Source of the DNA: Parvibaculum sp.
GTDB lineage: Bacteria; Pseudomonadota; Alphaproteobacteria; Parvibaculales; Parvibaculaceae
Reading direction: 5' to 3'
Assembly (NCBI GenBank): GCA_019635965.1
Contig: JAHBYK010000010.1
Coordinates: 1-50,100 of the forward strand
DNA length: 50,100 bases
The notes under the pieces were generated by a model. It searched no databases. It had not been told where the DNA came from and worked only from the letters and a program-made list of their open reading frames with translations. Positions within the stretch are counted from its first letter, which is position 1, and every line of letters starts with the position of its first letter. This document shows positions 18,547 to 28,061 of the stretch, in pieces. The position numbers and the translations under genes were made by a program.

Positions 18547-19533
18547 ATGGATCAGGCAACGCTGATGATCTTCGGCATCGCGGTTCTCGCGGCCATCGGC
18601 ATTGGCGGCGTGGGCTTCGTCTTTGTCGGCGGCGAGTCGAAGTCGCAGCAGCGTGTCGCGCGCGTCGCGCGCGCCGGAAAGGCGCGTCTCACCCCCTCCG
18701 ACAATGAGGTGGACAACAGCGACAAGCGCCGCAAGCAGGTGCAGGACACGCTGAAGGACCTGGAAGAAAAGCAGAAGGCGCAGAAGAAGCGCATTCCGCT
18801 TCGCACCCGTATCGAGCGGGCCGGCCTCGATATCGAGGTCCGGGTTTTCTATATCGCCAGCGCCGTCGCCGGCCTCATCGCCATGCTTCTGCTTTATGTC
18901 AGCGGCATGTCCATGCTTGTGTCGGTGCTTGGCGGCTTTGCGGCCGCCTTCGGCCTGCCGCGCTGGTTTCTGTCCTATCTCGTGAAGCGCCGCCAGAAGG
19001 CCTTTGCCGAGGAGTTCGCAAACTCGATCGACGTCATCGTGCGCGGCGTCAAGTCCGGCCTGCCGGTGAACGATTGTCTTCGGCTGATCGCCAATGAGGC
19101 GCCGGAGCCGGTGCGCACGGAATTTCAGGGGCTTGTCGAGGCACAGCGCGTCGGCGTGACGCTCGAGCAGGGCCTTGAGAAGATCTATGACCGGATGCCG
19201 CTGCCGGAAGTCAATTTCTTCATGATCGTGCTGGCGATCCAGCAGAAGACCGGCGGCAATCTCTCCGAGGCGCTGGGCAATCTGTCCAGGGTGCTGCGTG
19301 ACCGCAAGAAGATGCGCGCGAAGATTCAGGCCATGTCGCAGGAAGCCAAGGCGTCGGCCGGCATCATCGGTTCGCTGCCGCCTGCCGTCATGCTGCTGAT
19401 CTATTTCAGCTCGCCCGGCTACATGGACGTGCTGTTCACGACGACGGCTGGAAATCTCATCATCGTCGGCAGCCTTGTCTGGATGGGGATCGGTGTCTTC
19501 ATCATGAAGAAGATGATCGACTTCAAGTTTTAG
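18547..19533 (+). CDS. tadB: Tad pilus inner-membrane platform protein TadB
   Basis: This is a 328-residue polytopic protein of the type II secretion F family and one of the two platform proteins working with CpaF. There is a membrane segment at the N-terminus (about residues 5-27), a charged cytoplasmic stretch rich in Lys and Gln (about 40-85, probable coiled coil), a pair of membrane helices (about 100-145), the T2SSF domain (EEFANSIDVIVRGVKSGLPVNDCL, QKTGGNLSEAL), and membrane segments at the end. The start is ATG 18547, ten bases after the cpaF stop; longer frames overlap cpaF. Family confidence is high; the gene name follows the order before tadC. Confidence 0.93.
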   Translation: MDQATLMIFGIAVLAAIGIGGVGFVFVGGESKSQQRVARVARAGKARLTPSDNEVDNSDKRRKQVQDTLKDLEEKQKAQKKRIPLRTRIERAGLDIEVRVFYIASAVAGLIAMLLLYVSGMSMLVSVLGGFAAAFGLPRWFLSYLVKRRQKAFAEEFANSIDVIVRGVKSGLPVNDCLRLIANEAPEPVRTEFQGLVEAQRVGVTLEQGLEKIYDRMPLPEVNFFMIVLAIQQKTGGNLSEALGNLSRVLRDRKKMRAKIQAMSQEAKASAGIIGSLPPAVMLLIYFSSPGYMDVLFTTTAGNLIIVGSLVWMGIGVFIMKKMIDFKF

Positions 19534-19541
19534 GACCGGAA

Positions 19542-20519
19542 ATGACGCCCGCCATCCAGTTTGCCGAGAGCCTCATGAATGTCGAGAGCATGGTCATGGT
19601 GCTCACGGCCATTGCGGCTTTCGCCACCATCATCACGCTTGCAGCGTCCTTCATTTCGACCGACAAGCTGTCGTCGCGCATGAAATATGTCTCGACCGAG
19701 CGCGAGGCGATGCGCGCCCGCGCCCGCGAGGCGCTGAATCAGGAGCGAACCCGTCTGCGGCACACGCCCAAGGGCTTCGTGAAGGAAGTGGTGGAACGCT
19801 TCGCCTCCGGCCGGATGCTGGAGAATGCGGAAATCAGGGAGAAGCTGCGTCAGGCGGGCTTTCGCGGGCCGGGGCCGATGTACACCTTCATCTTCTTCCG
19901 CTTCGTGATGCCGCCGATCCTGTTTCTGCTGACGCTGTTCTATCTGGCGTTCGTCAATGATTTCGGCCTTGCGCCCGTCGCGCGCTTCTTTGTGTCCTGC
20001 GCCGCCGCATTCATCGGCTTCTATCTGCCCAATGTGTTCGTCCAGAACGTCATCACCCGCCGTCAGGATTCAATCCGCAAGGCCTTCCCGGATGCGCTCG
20101 ACCTTCTGCTCATCTGCGTCGAAAGCGGCATGTCGATCGAGGCGGCGTTTCAGAAGGTCGCCGCCGAAATCGGCAGCCAGTCCGTGGAGCTTGCCGAGGA
20201 ACTGGCGCTGACGACGGCGGAACTTTCCTATCTGCAGGAGCGCCGTGCGGCCTATGAGAATCTGGCGAAGCGCACGGGGCTGCCCGGCGTGAAAGCCGTC
20301 TCGACAAGCCTCATCCAGGCGGAACGCTATGGTACGCCGCTCGGTCAGGCGCTTCGCGTCATGGCGCAGGAAAACCGCGACATCCGCATGTCCGAAGCCG
20401 AGAAGAAGGCCGCAGGCCTGCCGCCGAAGCTCACCGTGCCGATGATCGTCTTCTTCCTGCCGGTGCTGTTCGCCGTCATTCTGGGTCCGGCCATCATCAA
20501 GACCATGGCAACGATCTGA
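19542..20519 (+). CDS. tadC: Tad pilus inner-membrane platform protein TadC
   Basis: This is a 325-residue protein, the second T2SSF-family platform component, paralogous to the gene before it. There is a membrane helix near residues 14-36, a basic linker, a hydrophobic pair at about 108-165 (FVMPPILFLLTLFYLAF and FFVSCAAAFIGFYLP), the T2SSF core (DALDLLLICVESGMSIEAAF, ERYGTPLGQALRVM), and a final helix (PMIVFFLPVLFAVILG). It starts eight bases after tadB and ends the cpaA to tadC run, with a perfect palindromic terminator 37 bases after its stop. Confidence 0.94.
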   Translation: MTPAIQFAESLMNVESMVMVLTAIAAFATIITLAASFISTDKLSSRMKYVSTEREAMRARAREALNQERTRLRHTPKGFVKEVVERFASGRMLENAEIREKLRQAGFRGPGPMYTFIFFRFVMPPILFLLTLFYLAFVNDFGLAPVARFFVSCAAAFIGFYLPNVFVQNVITRRQDSIRKAFPDALDLLLICVESGMSIEAAFQKVAAEIGSQSVELAEELALTTAELSYLQERRAAYENLAKRTGLPGVKAVSTSLIQAERYGTPLGQALRVMAQENRDIRMSEAEKKAAGLPPKLTVPMIVFFLPVLFAVILGPAIIKTMATI

Positions 20520-20556
20520 TCTGCGCCACCCGTCGCGCATGAAACGTCACGCATGA

Positions 20557-20586
20557 AAAAGGCGCCTGACATGTCAGGCGCCTTTT
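20557..20586. terminator. Bidirectional terminator, perfect 30-base palindrome
   Basis: From AAAAGGCGCCTGACA to its exact complement TGTCAGGCGCCTTTT, all 30 bases are self-complementary. It lies between the convergent tadC and tadD-like genes, with T-runs on both strands. Confidence 0.92.
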
Positions 20587-20606
20587 CCGTCTGATGAAGG
20601 ATCGGT

Positions 20607-21551
20607 CTACTGGATGGATACGGCCGTTTCCGGCGGGAAGAACGACACCTTGTCGTCCTTGCGGTCGGCGGGCTTTGCCGGTGCCGGGCTCTCGCTGGCC
20701 TTTTCCCGGTCAAGCTCTTCCATTTTCTTCCAAAGCGCCGGCTGCGAAAGCATGGCGCGCAGATAGGCCATGTTGCCGTCGGCGACATTGGCCGGCAGAT
20801 CGGCGCGGGCAAGGCGTTCGGCCTCGTCGAAATCGCCTTTCAGGCCGAGCACGATGGCAAGGTTCTGCCGCGCATGGGCGTCGGCGCGCGCATTGGCGAC
20901 GGCGCGGCGCAGCGTCTGCTCCGCCATGTCGAGATCGCCGGTCAGCGCATAGGACAGGCCGAGATTGGTCAGCACCGATGGATTGTCGGGCGAAAGCTCG
21001 AGCGCGGCATTGTACTTCGCCTTCGCTTCGTCATAGCGGCCCTTCTGGTCGAGCGACACGCCGAGCGCGGAAAGAACCGTCCAGTCCTTCGGGTCCTTTT
21101 CGGCCGCGGCCGAAAGCATTGCGGCCGCCTGGTCGGGCCGTCCGCCCGCCGTCAGCGCCTTGCCATATTCGGCGAGCACGCCGGCATGGTCGGGATGGCG
21201 AAGCTGGCTGCGCTGCATGACCATCAGCGACTGGTCGATGGAGCCGATCTGCCGCAGCGCGCGCGAATAGCCGATCGCGGTTTCGGCATCGTTCGGGTTG
21301 CGGTCGTAAAGCTCGCCCCAATAGGCGGCGGCGGCGACGAAATCCTGTGTCTTGGTGCTTTCCACGGCGGCATCGCGCAGCGCCGGTTCGCTGATCTGCG
21401 CTTCGGCGCTCGCGCGCGGCGCTGTGGCGGCGGCCTTGTCGCCGCCGGCCGAGGCACAGCCGGAAAGCGCCAGCGCCGAGCAGAGGCTTGTGGTGATGAG
21501 CCAGCGGCTGCGGATGCGGCGATCGGAATGTCGCGTGATCTTGGGGCTCAT
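20607..21551 (-). CDS. tadD: TadD-like TPR lipoprotein
   Basis: This is a 314-residue lipoprotein. The N-terminus is basic (RRIRSR), then hydrophobic, with lipobox LSGC near residue 32. The mature part holds several tetratricopeptide repeats between about residues 60 and 260, for example AAAYWGELYDRNPND, DEAKAKYNAALELSPDNPSV and DLDMAEQTLRRAVANARAD. TadD proteins are needed for Flp pilus assembly, probably as an outer-membrane scaffold. Here the gene is convergent with tadC rather than co-transcribed, as it would be in Aggregatibacter. The tail is charged and proline-rich. Confidence 0.87.
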   Translation of the reverse strand: MSPKITRHSDRRIRSRWLITTSLCSALALSGCASAGGDKAAATAPRASAEAQISEPALRDAAVESTKTQDFVAAAAYWGELYDRNPNDAETAIGYSRALRQIGSIDQSLMVMQRSQLRHPDHAGVLAEYGKALTAGGRPDQAAAMLSAAAEKDPKDWTVLSALGVSLDQKGRYDEAKAKYNAALELSPDNPSVLTNLGLSYALTGDLDMAEQTLRRAVANARADAHARQNLAIVLGLKGDFDEAERLARADLPANVADGNMAYLRAMLSQPALWKKMEELDREKASESPAPAKPADRKDDKVSFFPPETAVSIQ

Positions 21552-21718
21552 GGGTTCCGGTCCCGGTTCGTGGAGCGGGAAGGGGCCTGCGCCGGGCGCG
21601 GGCCCTGGTTCGGCCCCGATTTTCCCCCAGAGCGGTCAAGAAATGATTAATTATAAGCGGGCCGGAAATATGCGACCGTCCGGCAGGAGCGCAAATCTGC
21701 CGGGAGGCTGGAAAGCCG

Positions 21719-22876
21719 ATGGAGTTCGATGCGATCAGGGCCCGGGCCGTTGCGGCCGCGCGCGCCGCGGCAGCCGCCATTGCCGGGCTTGGCGCACGCG
21801 CCGTCGCTGCCGGGCTCGGCATTGCCGCCTTTCTGGCGCTTGCCCTTTTCATCTATCTGAGCCCGCCGGCGAGCCTCGAGGAAGCGCCCGAAACCGTCAC
21901 CTTCTTTCAGATCGGCACGGGCAGTCCGGGCGATGAATATTTCGCCGTCGGCGAGCGGCTCGCCGCCGCGATCAGCCGCCCGCCCGGCACGCCGCGCTGC
22001 GAGCGGGGCCTGCCCTGCGGTGTCGCGGGGCTCGTCGCGGTGGCAAAATCATCCGCCGGTCCGGTGGCGAATGTGCGCGCCGTCAGCTCGCGTCATTTCG
22101 ATTCCGCTCTCGTCGCCGCGCCTGTGCTCGATCTGGCAACGCGCGCGGAGACGCCCTTTCGCGGTGAGCCGCCGGTGCGCAATCTGCGCGCCATTGCCGG
22201 CGTCTACCGCGAGGCGCTCTATCTCGTCGCCCGCCGCAATTCGGGCATCACCGGTATTCCCGGTCTGAAGGACATGCGCGTCTCGGTCGGGCCCGCTGGT
22301 TCCGGCACGCGCGAGGCGGCGCTTCCCGTGCTTGCGGTTCACAGTCTCGGCCGCCGCACCGTGCAGCTCTTCGAGCACGATACGCCGGCCGCGATCGACC
22401 TTCTGCTGCGCGGCCAGCTCGATGCGTTCTTCCTTGTCGATGCGCTGCCATCGGCGGAAATCGCAAGCCTCGCCGCGCGCGGCGCCATTGACATCGTGCC
22501 GCTTGATGACGCGGAGCTGGGCCAGCTTGTACGCCCCGGCTCGAATTTCCAGCGGATCGAAATTCCCGAAGGGCTCTACCCCTTCATTCCCGAAACGCGC
22601 ACGCTCGGCGTGTCGATGATCTGGGTGGTGAACGAGGCCGTCGATGCGGATCTCGTCTACCGCATCACGCAGACGCTGTTCTATCCCGGCAATCGTCAGT
22701 TGCTGTCGGGTTCCGGCCTTGCCGGTCTCCTGCCCGGCGATGAAGGCGCGGCCGAACGCTTCGCCATCGCCTCGCTGCCGGTGCCGCTCCATGAGGGTGC
22801 CGCGCGCTATTATGCGGAGCGCGGCCTTGTCGAGAACGGTTCCCTGCCGCCCGGCCCCGCGCCCGAGCGGCCATAA
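21719..22876 (+). CDS. TAXI-family TRAP transporter solute-binding protein (orphan)
   Basis: This 385-residue protein has an alanine-rich N-terminus with a membrane segment at about residues 28-50 (AAGLGIAAFLALALFIYL), so it is a membrane-anchored or exported periplasmic protein. The domain matches TAXI-type solute-binding proteins: FFQIGTGSPGDEYFAVGERLAAAI, VGPAGSGTREAA, and the final VYRITQTLFYPGN helix. No TRAP permease (fused 4TM-12TM) gene lies in the window, so it is an orphan receptor or serves a distant permease. GGAGG lies about 12 bases before the ATG. Its stop lies inside a 24-base tandem repeat. Confidence 0.87.
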   Translation: MEFDAIRARAVAAARAAAAAIAGLGARAVAAGLGIAAFLALALFIYLSPPASLEEAPETVTFFQIGTGSPGDEYFAVGERLAAAISRPPGTPRCERGLPCGVAGLVAVAKSSAGPVANVRAVSSRHFDSALVAAPVLDLATRAETPFRGEPPVRNLRAIAGVYREALYLVARRNSGITGIPGLKDMRVSVGPAGSGTREAALPVLAVHSLGRRTVQLFEHDTPAAIDLLLRGQLDAFFLVDALPSAEIASLAARGAIDIVPLDDAELGQLVRPGSNFQRIEIPEGLYPFIPETRTLGVSMIWVVNEAVDADLVYRITQTLFYPGNRQLLSGSGLAGLLPGDEGAAERFAIASLPVPLHEGAARYYAERGLVENGSLPPGPAPERP

Positions 22877-22949
22877 AGCCCCGCGCCCGAGCGGCCATAA
22901 AGCCCCGCGCCCGAGCGGCCTTAGAGCCCCGCGTCCGAGCGGCCCTGAG
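22854..22949. repeat. Four-copy 24-bp tandem repeat across two convergent gene ends
   Basis: The unit GCCCCGCGCCCGAGCGGCC plus five variable bases occurs four times without spacers: 22854-22877, 22878-22901 (identical), 22902-22925 and 22926-22949 (small changes). Copy 1 holds the TAA stop of the TAXI protein and copy 3 the TAA stop of the GST on the other strand. Every copy has a stop codon in the TAXI frame (TAA, TAA, TAG, TGA). As the unit is eight codons, copy number changes keep both frames. Confidence 0.95.
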
Positions 22950-23625
22950 AAGCGGCCTTCGCCTTTTCTTCCGCCGCCGCGCCCTCGATCCAGTCGCGCA
23001 TCGCGGGCAGCGTCAGGATCGCTTCCATATAGGCCTGTGCGGTTCCGTCGTCGCCAAGCGCCGCGAGATCGACGCCATAGGTCTGGAACCGCGTCACCAC
23101 CGGCGCATACATCGCGTCCGCCACGCCGAAACGGCCGAACAGGAAACCCTGATCCTGCGCCATCTGCCGCCCGAAGCGGACCCGCGCCCCGCGCCATATC
23201 CCGATGACGCGCCGCGCATTGGCAAGCGCGCCCTCGCTATGGCCTTCGCCGGGATGGCGCTCCAGCACCGCCATCGGCATGTCGCGGCGGAGATCCTGAA
23301 AACCGGAATGCATTTCCGCCGCCGCACTGCGCGCCACGGCCCGCGCCACACTGTCGGCTGGCCAGAGGTTCTTCGCCGGAAAGAGGTCGGCCATCGTCTC
23401 GCAAATGGCAAGCGAGTCCCCGATCACCACATCGCGCCATTTGAGCGCCGGCACCTGTCCCGCCGGCGCATGGGCAAGGATCTGCGCCTTGGTGTCCTCC
23501 TGCCTGAGCCGGATCGGGATTTCCCTGAAGGGAATGCCCGCCTGCCGCATCAGCAGCCAGGGCCGCAGGCTCCAGCTTGAGTAATTCTTGTCGCCGATCA
23601 CGAGTTCGAATTCGGTAGTGCTCAT
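22921..23625 (-). CDS. Glutathione S-transferase family protein
   Basis: This is a 234-residue cytosolic GST-fold protein. The thioredoxin-like N-terminal domain (about residues 5-85) shows LVIGDKNYSSWSLRPWLLM, with a Ser/Tyr-containing active-site loop, the cis-proline segment GQVPALKW, and the glutathione-binding GDSLAICETMADLF. An all-helical C-terminal domain follows. The last residues (GRSDAGL) are encoded by the tandem repeat, so the C-terminus was shaped by repeat expansion. The substrate is unknown. The gene is divergent from the aminopeptidase gene and convergent with the TAXI gene. Confidence 0.9.
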   Translation of the reverse strand: MSTTEFELVIGDKNYSSWSLRPWLLMRQAGIPFREIPIRLRQEDTKAQILAHAPAGQVPALKWRDVVIGDSLAICETMADLFPAKNLWPADSVARAVARSAAAEMHSGFQDLRRDMPMAVLERHPGEGHSEGALANARRVIGIWRGARVRFGRQMAQDQGFLFGRFGVADAMYAPVVTRFQTYGVDLAALGDDGTAQAYMEAILTLPAMRDWIEGAAAEEKAKAASQGRSDAGL

Positions 23626-23671
23626 GGCCCCCTCGAAACAAGCCTTGCCGTTGCGGGCATCCGGGCCACTC

Positions 23672-23677
23672 TATAAG
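23672..23677 (+). promoter_or_regulatory. Candidate -10 element of the aminopeptidase gene
   Basis: TATAAG lies in the 103-base gap between the GST start and the aminopeptidase. TTGCGG sits 15 bases upstream, a short spacing. A transcript start near 23684 would favour the TTG start codon at 23729. Confidence 0.35.
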
Positions 23678-23728
23678 GTTTCGGCCCAGCGAAATCATCT
23701 CTTTCCTCGAAGCCGGACGGACAAGACC

Positions 23729-25105
23729 TTGCTCGATATTTTCATCTCCCGGAAGGATGCGGCGGCAACGCCGGTCTGGCTCGTGCGCGCGGGCGACACG
23801 GGCAACTGGTGCGAAACCCATGCCGGGCCCGGTGCCGCCTGGGTCACGACCTCGGGCTTCAAGGGCGAGGCGGGCAAGGTGCTGCTCCTGCCGGATGGTT
23901 CGGGCGGTCTCGCGGGCGTCCTTCTCGGGCTCGGCGATGGCGGCGATCCTTTCGTCACCGGCGCGCTGCCTGCCGCCCTGCCGCTCGGCGATTACCGTCT
24001 TGCGGGCGACATTCACATCGAGGCGGACAAGGCGGCACTTGGTTTTGCCTTCGGCACCTATCGCTTCACGCGCTATGCCGGCAGCCCGCGCGACTGGCCG
24101 CGTCTCGTCCTTCCCGATGGCGTCGATGGCGAGGAGGTGAGCCGCCTTGCCCGCGCGACATTCCTCGTCCGCGATCTCATCAACACGCCGGCAGGCGATA
24201 TGAGCCCCGCCGATCTTGCCGCCGCCGCCGCGCGCGTCGCCGAGGCGCATGGCGCTCAGTTCAGCGTCATCGAGGGCGAGGCGCTGCTCACGCAGAATTA
24301 TCCGATGGTTCATGCCGTGGGCCGCGCCGCCGCCGTCGCGCCGCGCCTTGTCGATATGCGCTGGGGCCGGGCGGAAGCGCCCAAGGTCACGCTGGTCGGC
24401 AAGGGCGTCTGCTTCGATACCGGCGGTCTCGATCTCAAGCCCTCCAGCGCCATGCTGCTGATGAAGAAGGACATGGGCGGTGCCGCCTGCGTCCTCGCGC
24501 TCGCGCAGATGCTGATGGAGGCAAGGCTCGACATTCGCCTGCGTGTGCTGATCCCCGCCGTCGAAAACAGCGTCTCGGGCAATGCCTTCCGGCCGGGCGA
24601 TGTGCTGCCGAGCCGCAAGGGCATCACCGTCGAGATCGGCAATACCGATGCCGAAGGCCGCCTCGTGCTCGCCGATGCGCTCACCGAGGCCGACAGCGAA
24701 GTGCCCGATCTCATCATCGACATGGCAACGCTCACAGGCGCCGCCCGCACCGCGCTCGGGCCGGATCTGCCGCCCTTCTATACGGATGACGAGGCGCTCG
24801 CCGCCGAGCTTTCGGCTGCCGCCACCGCCATGGCCGACCCGCTCTGGCGGATGCCGCTCTGGAAGCCCTATGACAGCTGGCTCGAAAGCAAGATCGCCGA
24901 TGTGAACCATGTCTCGGACGGGCCCTTCGCAGGCTCGGTCACGGCGGCGCTCTTCCTTCGCCGTTTCGTCGAAAAGGCGAAGTCCTACGTCCATTTCGAC
25001 ATTTACGGCTGGGCGCCCAAGCCCCGGCCCGGCCGCCCCGTCGGCGGCGAGGCCCAGGGCATCCGCGCCCTTTACCACCTTATCCGCCGCCGCTATGGCG
25101 CGTGA
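23729..25105 (+). CDS. M17-family leucyl aminopeptidase
   Basis: This is a 458-residue cytosolic two-metal aminopeptidase that removes N-terminal residues from peptides. All catalytic motifs are present: VGKGVCFDTGGLDLKP with both lysines and the metal Asp, MKKDMGGAA with the next metal Asp, and the M17 signature NTDAEGRL with Asp, Glu and Arg. The N-terminal domain is short and divergent, as in the PepB-like branch of alphaproteobacteria. The start is uncertain. TTG 23729 (LLDIFIS) fits the -10 at 23672; an in-frame ATG at 23624 would overlap the divergent GST start codon and is rejected. Confidence 0.93.
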   Translation: MLDIFISRKDAAATPVWLVRAGDTGNWCETHAGPGAAWVTTSGFKGEAGKVLLLPDGSGGLAGVLLGLGDGGDPFVTGALPAALPLGDYRLAGDIHIEADKAALGFAFGTYRFTRYAGSPRDWPRLVLPDGVDGEEVSRLARATFLVRDLINTPAGDMSPADLAAAAARVAEAHGAQFSVIEGEALLTQNYPMVHAVGRAAAVAPRLVDMRWGRAEAPKVTLVGKGVCFDTGGLDLKPSSAMLLMKKDMGGAACVLALAQMLMEARLDIRLRVLIPAVENSVSGNAFRPGDVLPSRKGITVEIGNTDAEGRLVLADALTEADSEVPDLIIDMATLTGAARTALGPDLPPFYTDDEALAAELSAAATAMADPLWRMPLWKPYDSWLESKIADVNHVSDGPFAGSVTAALFLRRFVEKAKSYVHFDIYGWAPKPRPGRPVGGEAQGIRALYHLIRRRYGA

Positions 25106-25194
25106 GGCTTGCCGGTTCCGTTCCCGCCGCTAGACTGTCCGGGCCCGGAACGGAGGGAACCGGGCAGAGGTCGGGGTTGCGTTGGGGGAACGCC

Positions 25195-25566
25195 ATGCCG
25201 GAACTTTCCATGCCCGCTGCCGGAGAGCTGAAGCCCGTTCAGGCCTTGTCGCTCTGGCATGATGTGGTGCTTCAGTCGGTCCGTCAGGAAGGGCCCGATC
25301 TGTCATCGAGGCAGCTTGCGATCATGTTCATCGTCTATCTCGATCCGCCGCCGCATACCGTCAGGGGACTGGCGGCCACGCTCGGCGTCTCGAAGCCGGC
25401 TGTCACCCGCGCGCTCGACACGCTGGGCGGGCTCGATCTCCTGAAGCGCCTGCGCGACGATGCCGACCGCCGCAATGTGCTGGTCCAGCGCACGGTGAAG
25501 GGCGCCGCCTTCATGCGCGATTTCGCAGACATCATCGTCCGCTCCTCGCGGGGCCTCATCGCATGA
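25195..25566 (+). CDS. MarR-family-like winged-helix regulator
   Basis: This is a short, 123-residue regulator. A helix (residues about 15-33) leads into a winged helix-turn-helix (TVRGLAATLGVSKPAVTRALDTL, about 57-80), then the wing with DDADRRNVLVQRT, matching the MarR pattern DxxDRRxxxxxLT. The dimerisation helices of MarR are reduced. A GGGGGA ribosome site five bases before the ATG fixes the start. Its stop overlaps the start of the NlpC/P60 gene (ATGA), so regulator and hydrolase are co-translated, suggesting it controls its own operon. The ligand is unknown. Confidence 0.82.
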   Translation: MPELSMPAAGELKPVQALSLWHDVVLQSVRQEGPDLSSRQLAIMFIVYLDPPPHTVRGLAATLGVSKPAVTRALDTLGGLDLLKRLRDDADRRNVLVQRTVKGAAFMRDFADIIVRSSRGLIA

Positions 25567-26426
25567 GCCGCACGCGCGGGCCCGATCGCCGTCTCAATCC
25601 CTATCGTGACGATCTTGCGGCCGCGCATCTGAGAGGCGAGGTCAAGGCGTCGCGTTTCGTGGAAGGCGTGGACCGCCGCGTGATCCAGCCGAACCTCGCC
25701 CTGTTGCGCGAGCCCGAACCCGCTGCGCCGATGGATACCCAGCTTCTCTTCGGCGAAACCTTCCGCGTCTATGAGGAAAGGAACGGCTGGGCCTGGGGCC
25801 AGGCAGCCCTCGACGATTATGTCGGCTATGTCGATGCCAAGGGTCTTGGCGCGCGCATCGTGCAGCCCACGCATACGGTGGCCGCGCTTCGCAGCTTCAT
25901 CTATCCGAAAGCCGATCTGAAAACCCGGCCCGCCACGCCGCTGTCCATGAACGCGAAACTGAGAGTTACCGGCGCGAAGGGAAATTTCAGCGAGATCGAG
26001 GGCGGCGGTTTCGTCTTCACCGCGCATCTTGCACCCGTCGGCGCCCATGTCCGCGACTTCGTTTCCGTGGCGGAGGAATTTCTCGGCGTCCCCTATCTCT
26101 GGGGCGGGCGCGACAGTCTCGGCCTCGATTGTTCGGGCCTTGTGCAGATGTCGCTCGAGCGCGCGGGCATTTCCTCGCTGCGCGACACCGACATGCAGGA
26201 GGCAACGCTTGGCGAGCCGCTGCCCGAGCCCATCGACTTCACCTCGCTCCGCCGCGGCGATCTCGTTTTCTGGCGCGGCCATGTCGCCATCATGGTGGAC
26301 GCCGAACGCATGATCCACGCCAATGCCCATCACATGCAGGTGGCGGTGGAGCGTCTCGACATCGCCATGTCGCGCATCGCGCGCTCCGATGCCGGCCATG
26401 TGACGAGCATCAAGCGTTTCACCTGA
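25563..26426 (+). CDS. NlpC/P60 family cysteine peptidase with SH3-like domains
   Basis: This 287-residue protein probably hydrolyses gamma-D-Glu-DAP bonds in peptidoglycan fragments. Bacterial SH3-like segments occupy about residues 55-155 (VYEERNGWAWGQAALDDYVGYV). The NlpC/P60 domain at about 163-275 has the catalytic Cys in GLDCSGLVQ, the His in RGHVAIMV, and the third polar residue in HANAHH. No signal peptide is visible, so it may work in the cytoplasm on imported muropeptides, in line with the peptide importer next door; that is inference. It overlaps the MarR gene by four bases. Confidence 0.9.
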   Translation: MSRTRGPDRRLNPYRDDLAAAHLRGEVKASRFVEGVDRRVIQPNLALLREPEPAAPMDTQLLFGETFRVYEERNGWAWGQAALDDYVGYVDAKGLGARIVQPTHTVAALRSFIYPKADLKTRPATPLSMNAKLRVTGAKGNFSEIEGGGFVFTAHLAPVGAHVRDFVSVAEEFLGVPYLWGGRDSLGLDCSGLVQMSLERAGISSLRDTDMQEATLGEPLPEPIDFTSLRRGDLVFWRGHVAIMVDAERMIHANAHHMQVAVERLDIAMSRIARSDAGHVTSIKRFT

Positions 26427-26432
26427 GGCGGA

Positions 26433-28057
<1,625 letters not shown>

Positions 28058-28061
<4 letters not shown>

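Noticed and set aside
22854..22949. CRISPR array suggested by four short repeats
   Set aside because: The copies are directly adjacent with no spacers, and no cas gene is present. It is a coding-end tandem repeat.
23588..23728. Longer N-terminus for the aminopeptidase (GTG/ATG at 23588 or 23624)
   Set aside because: It would overlap the start of the divergent GST gene and lie upstream of the likely -10 at 23672.
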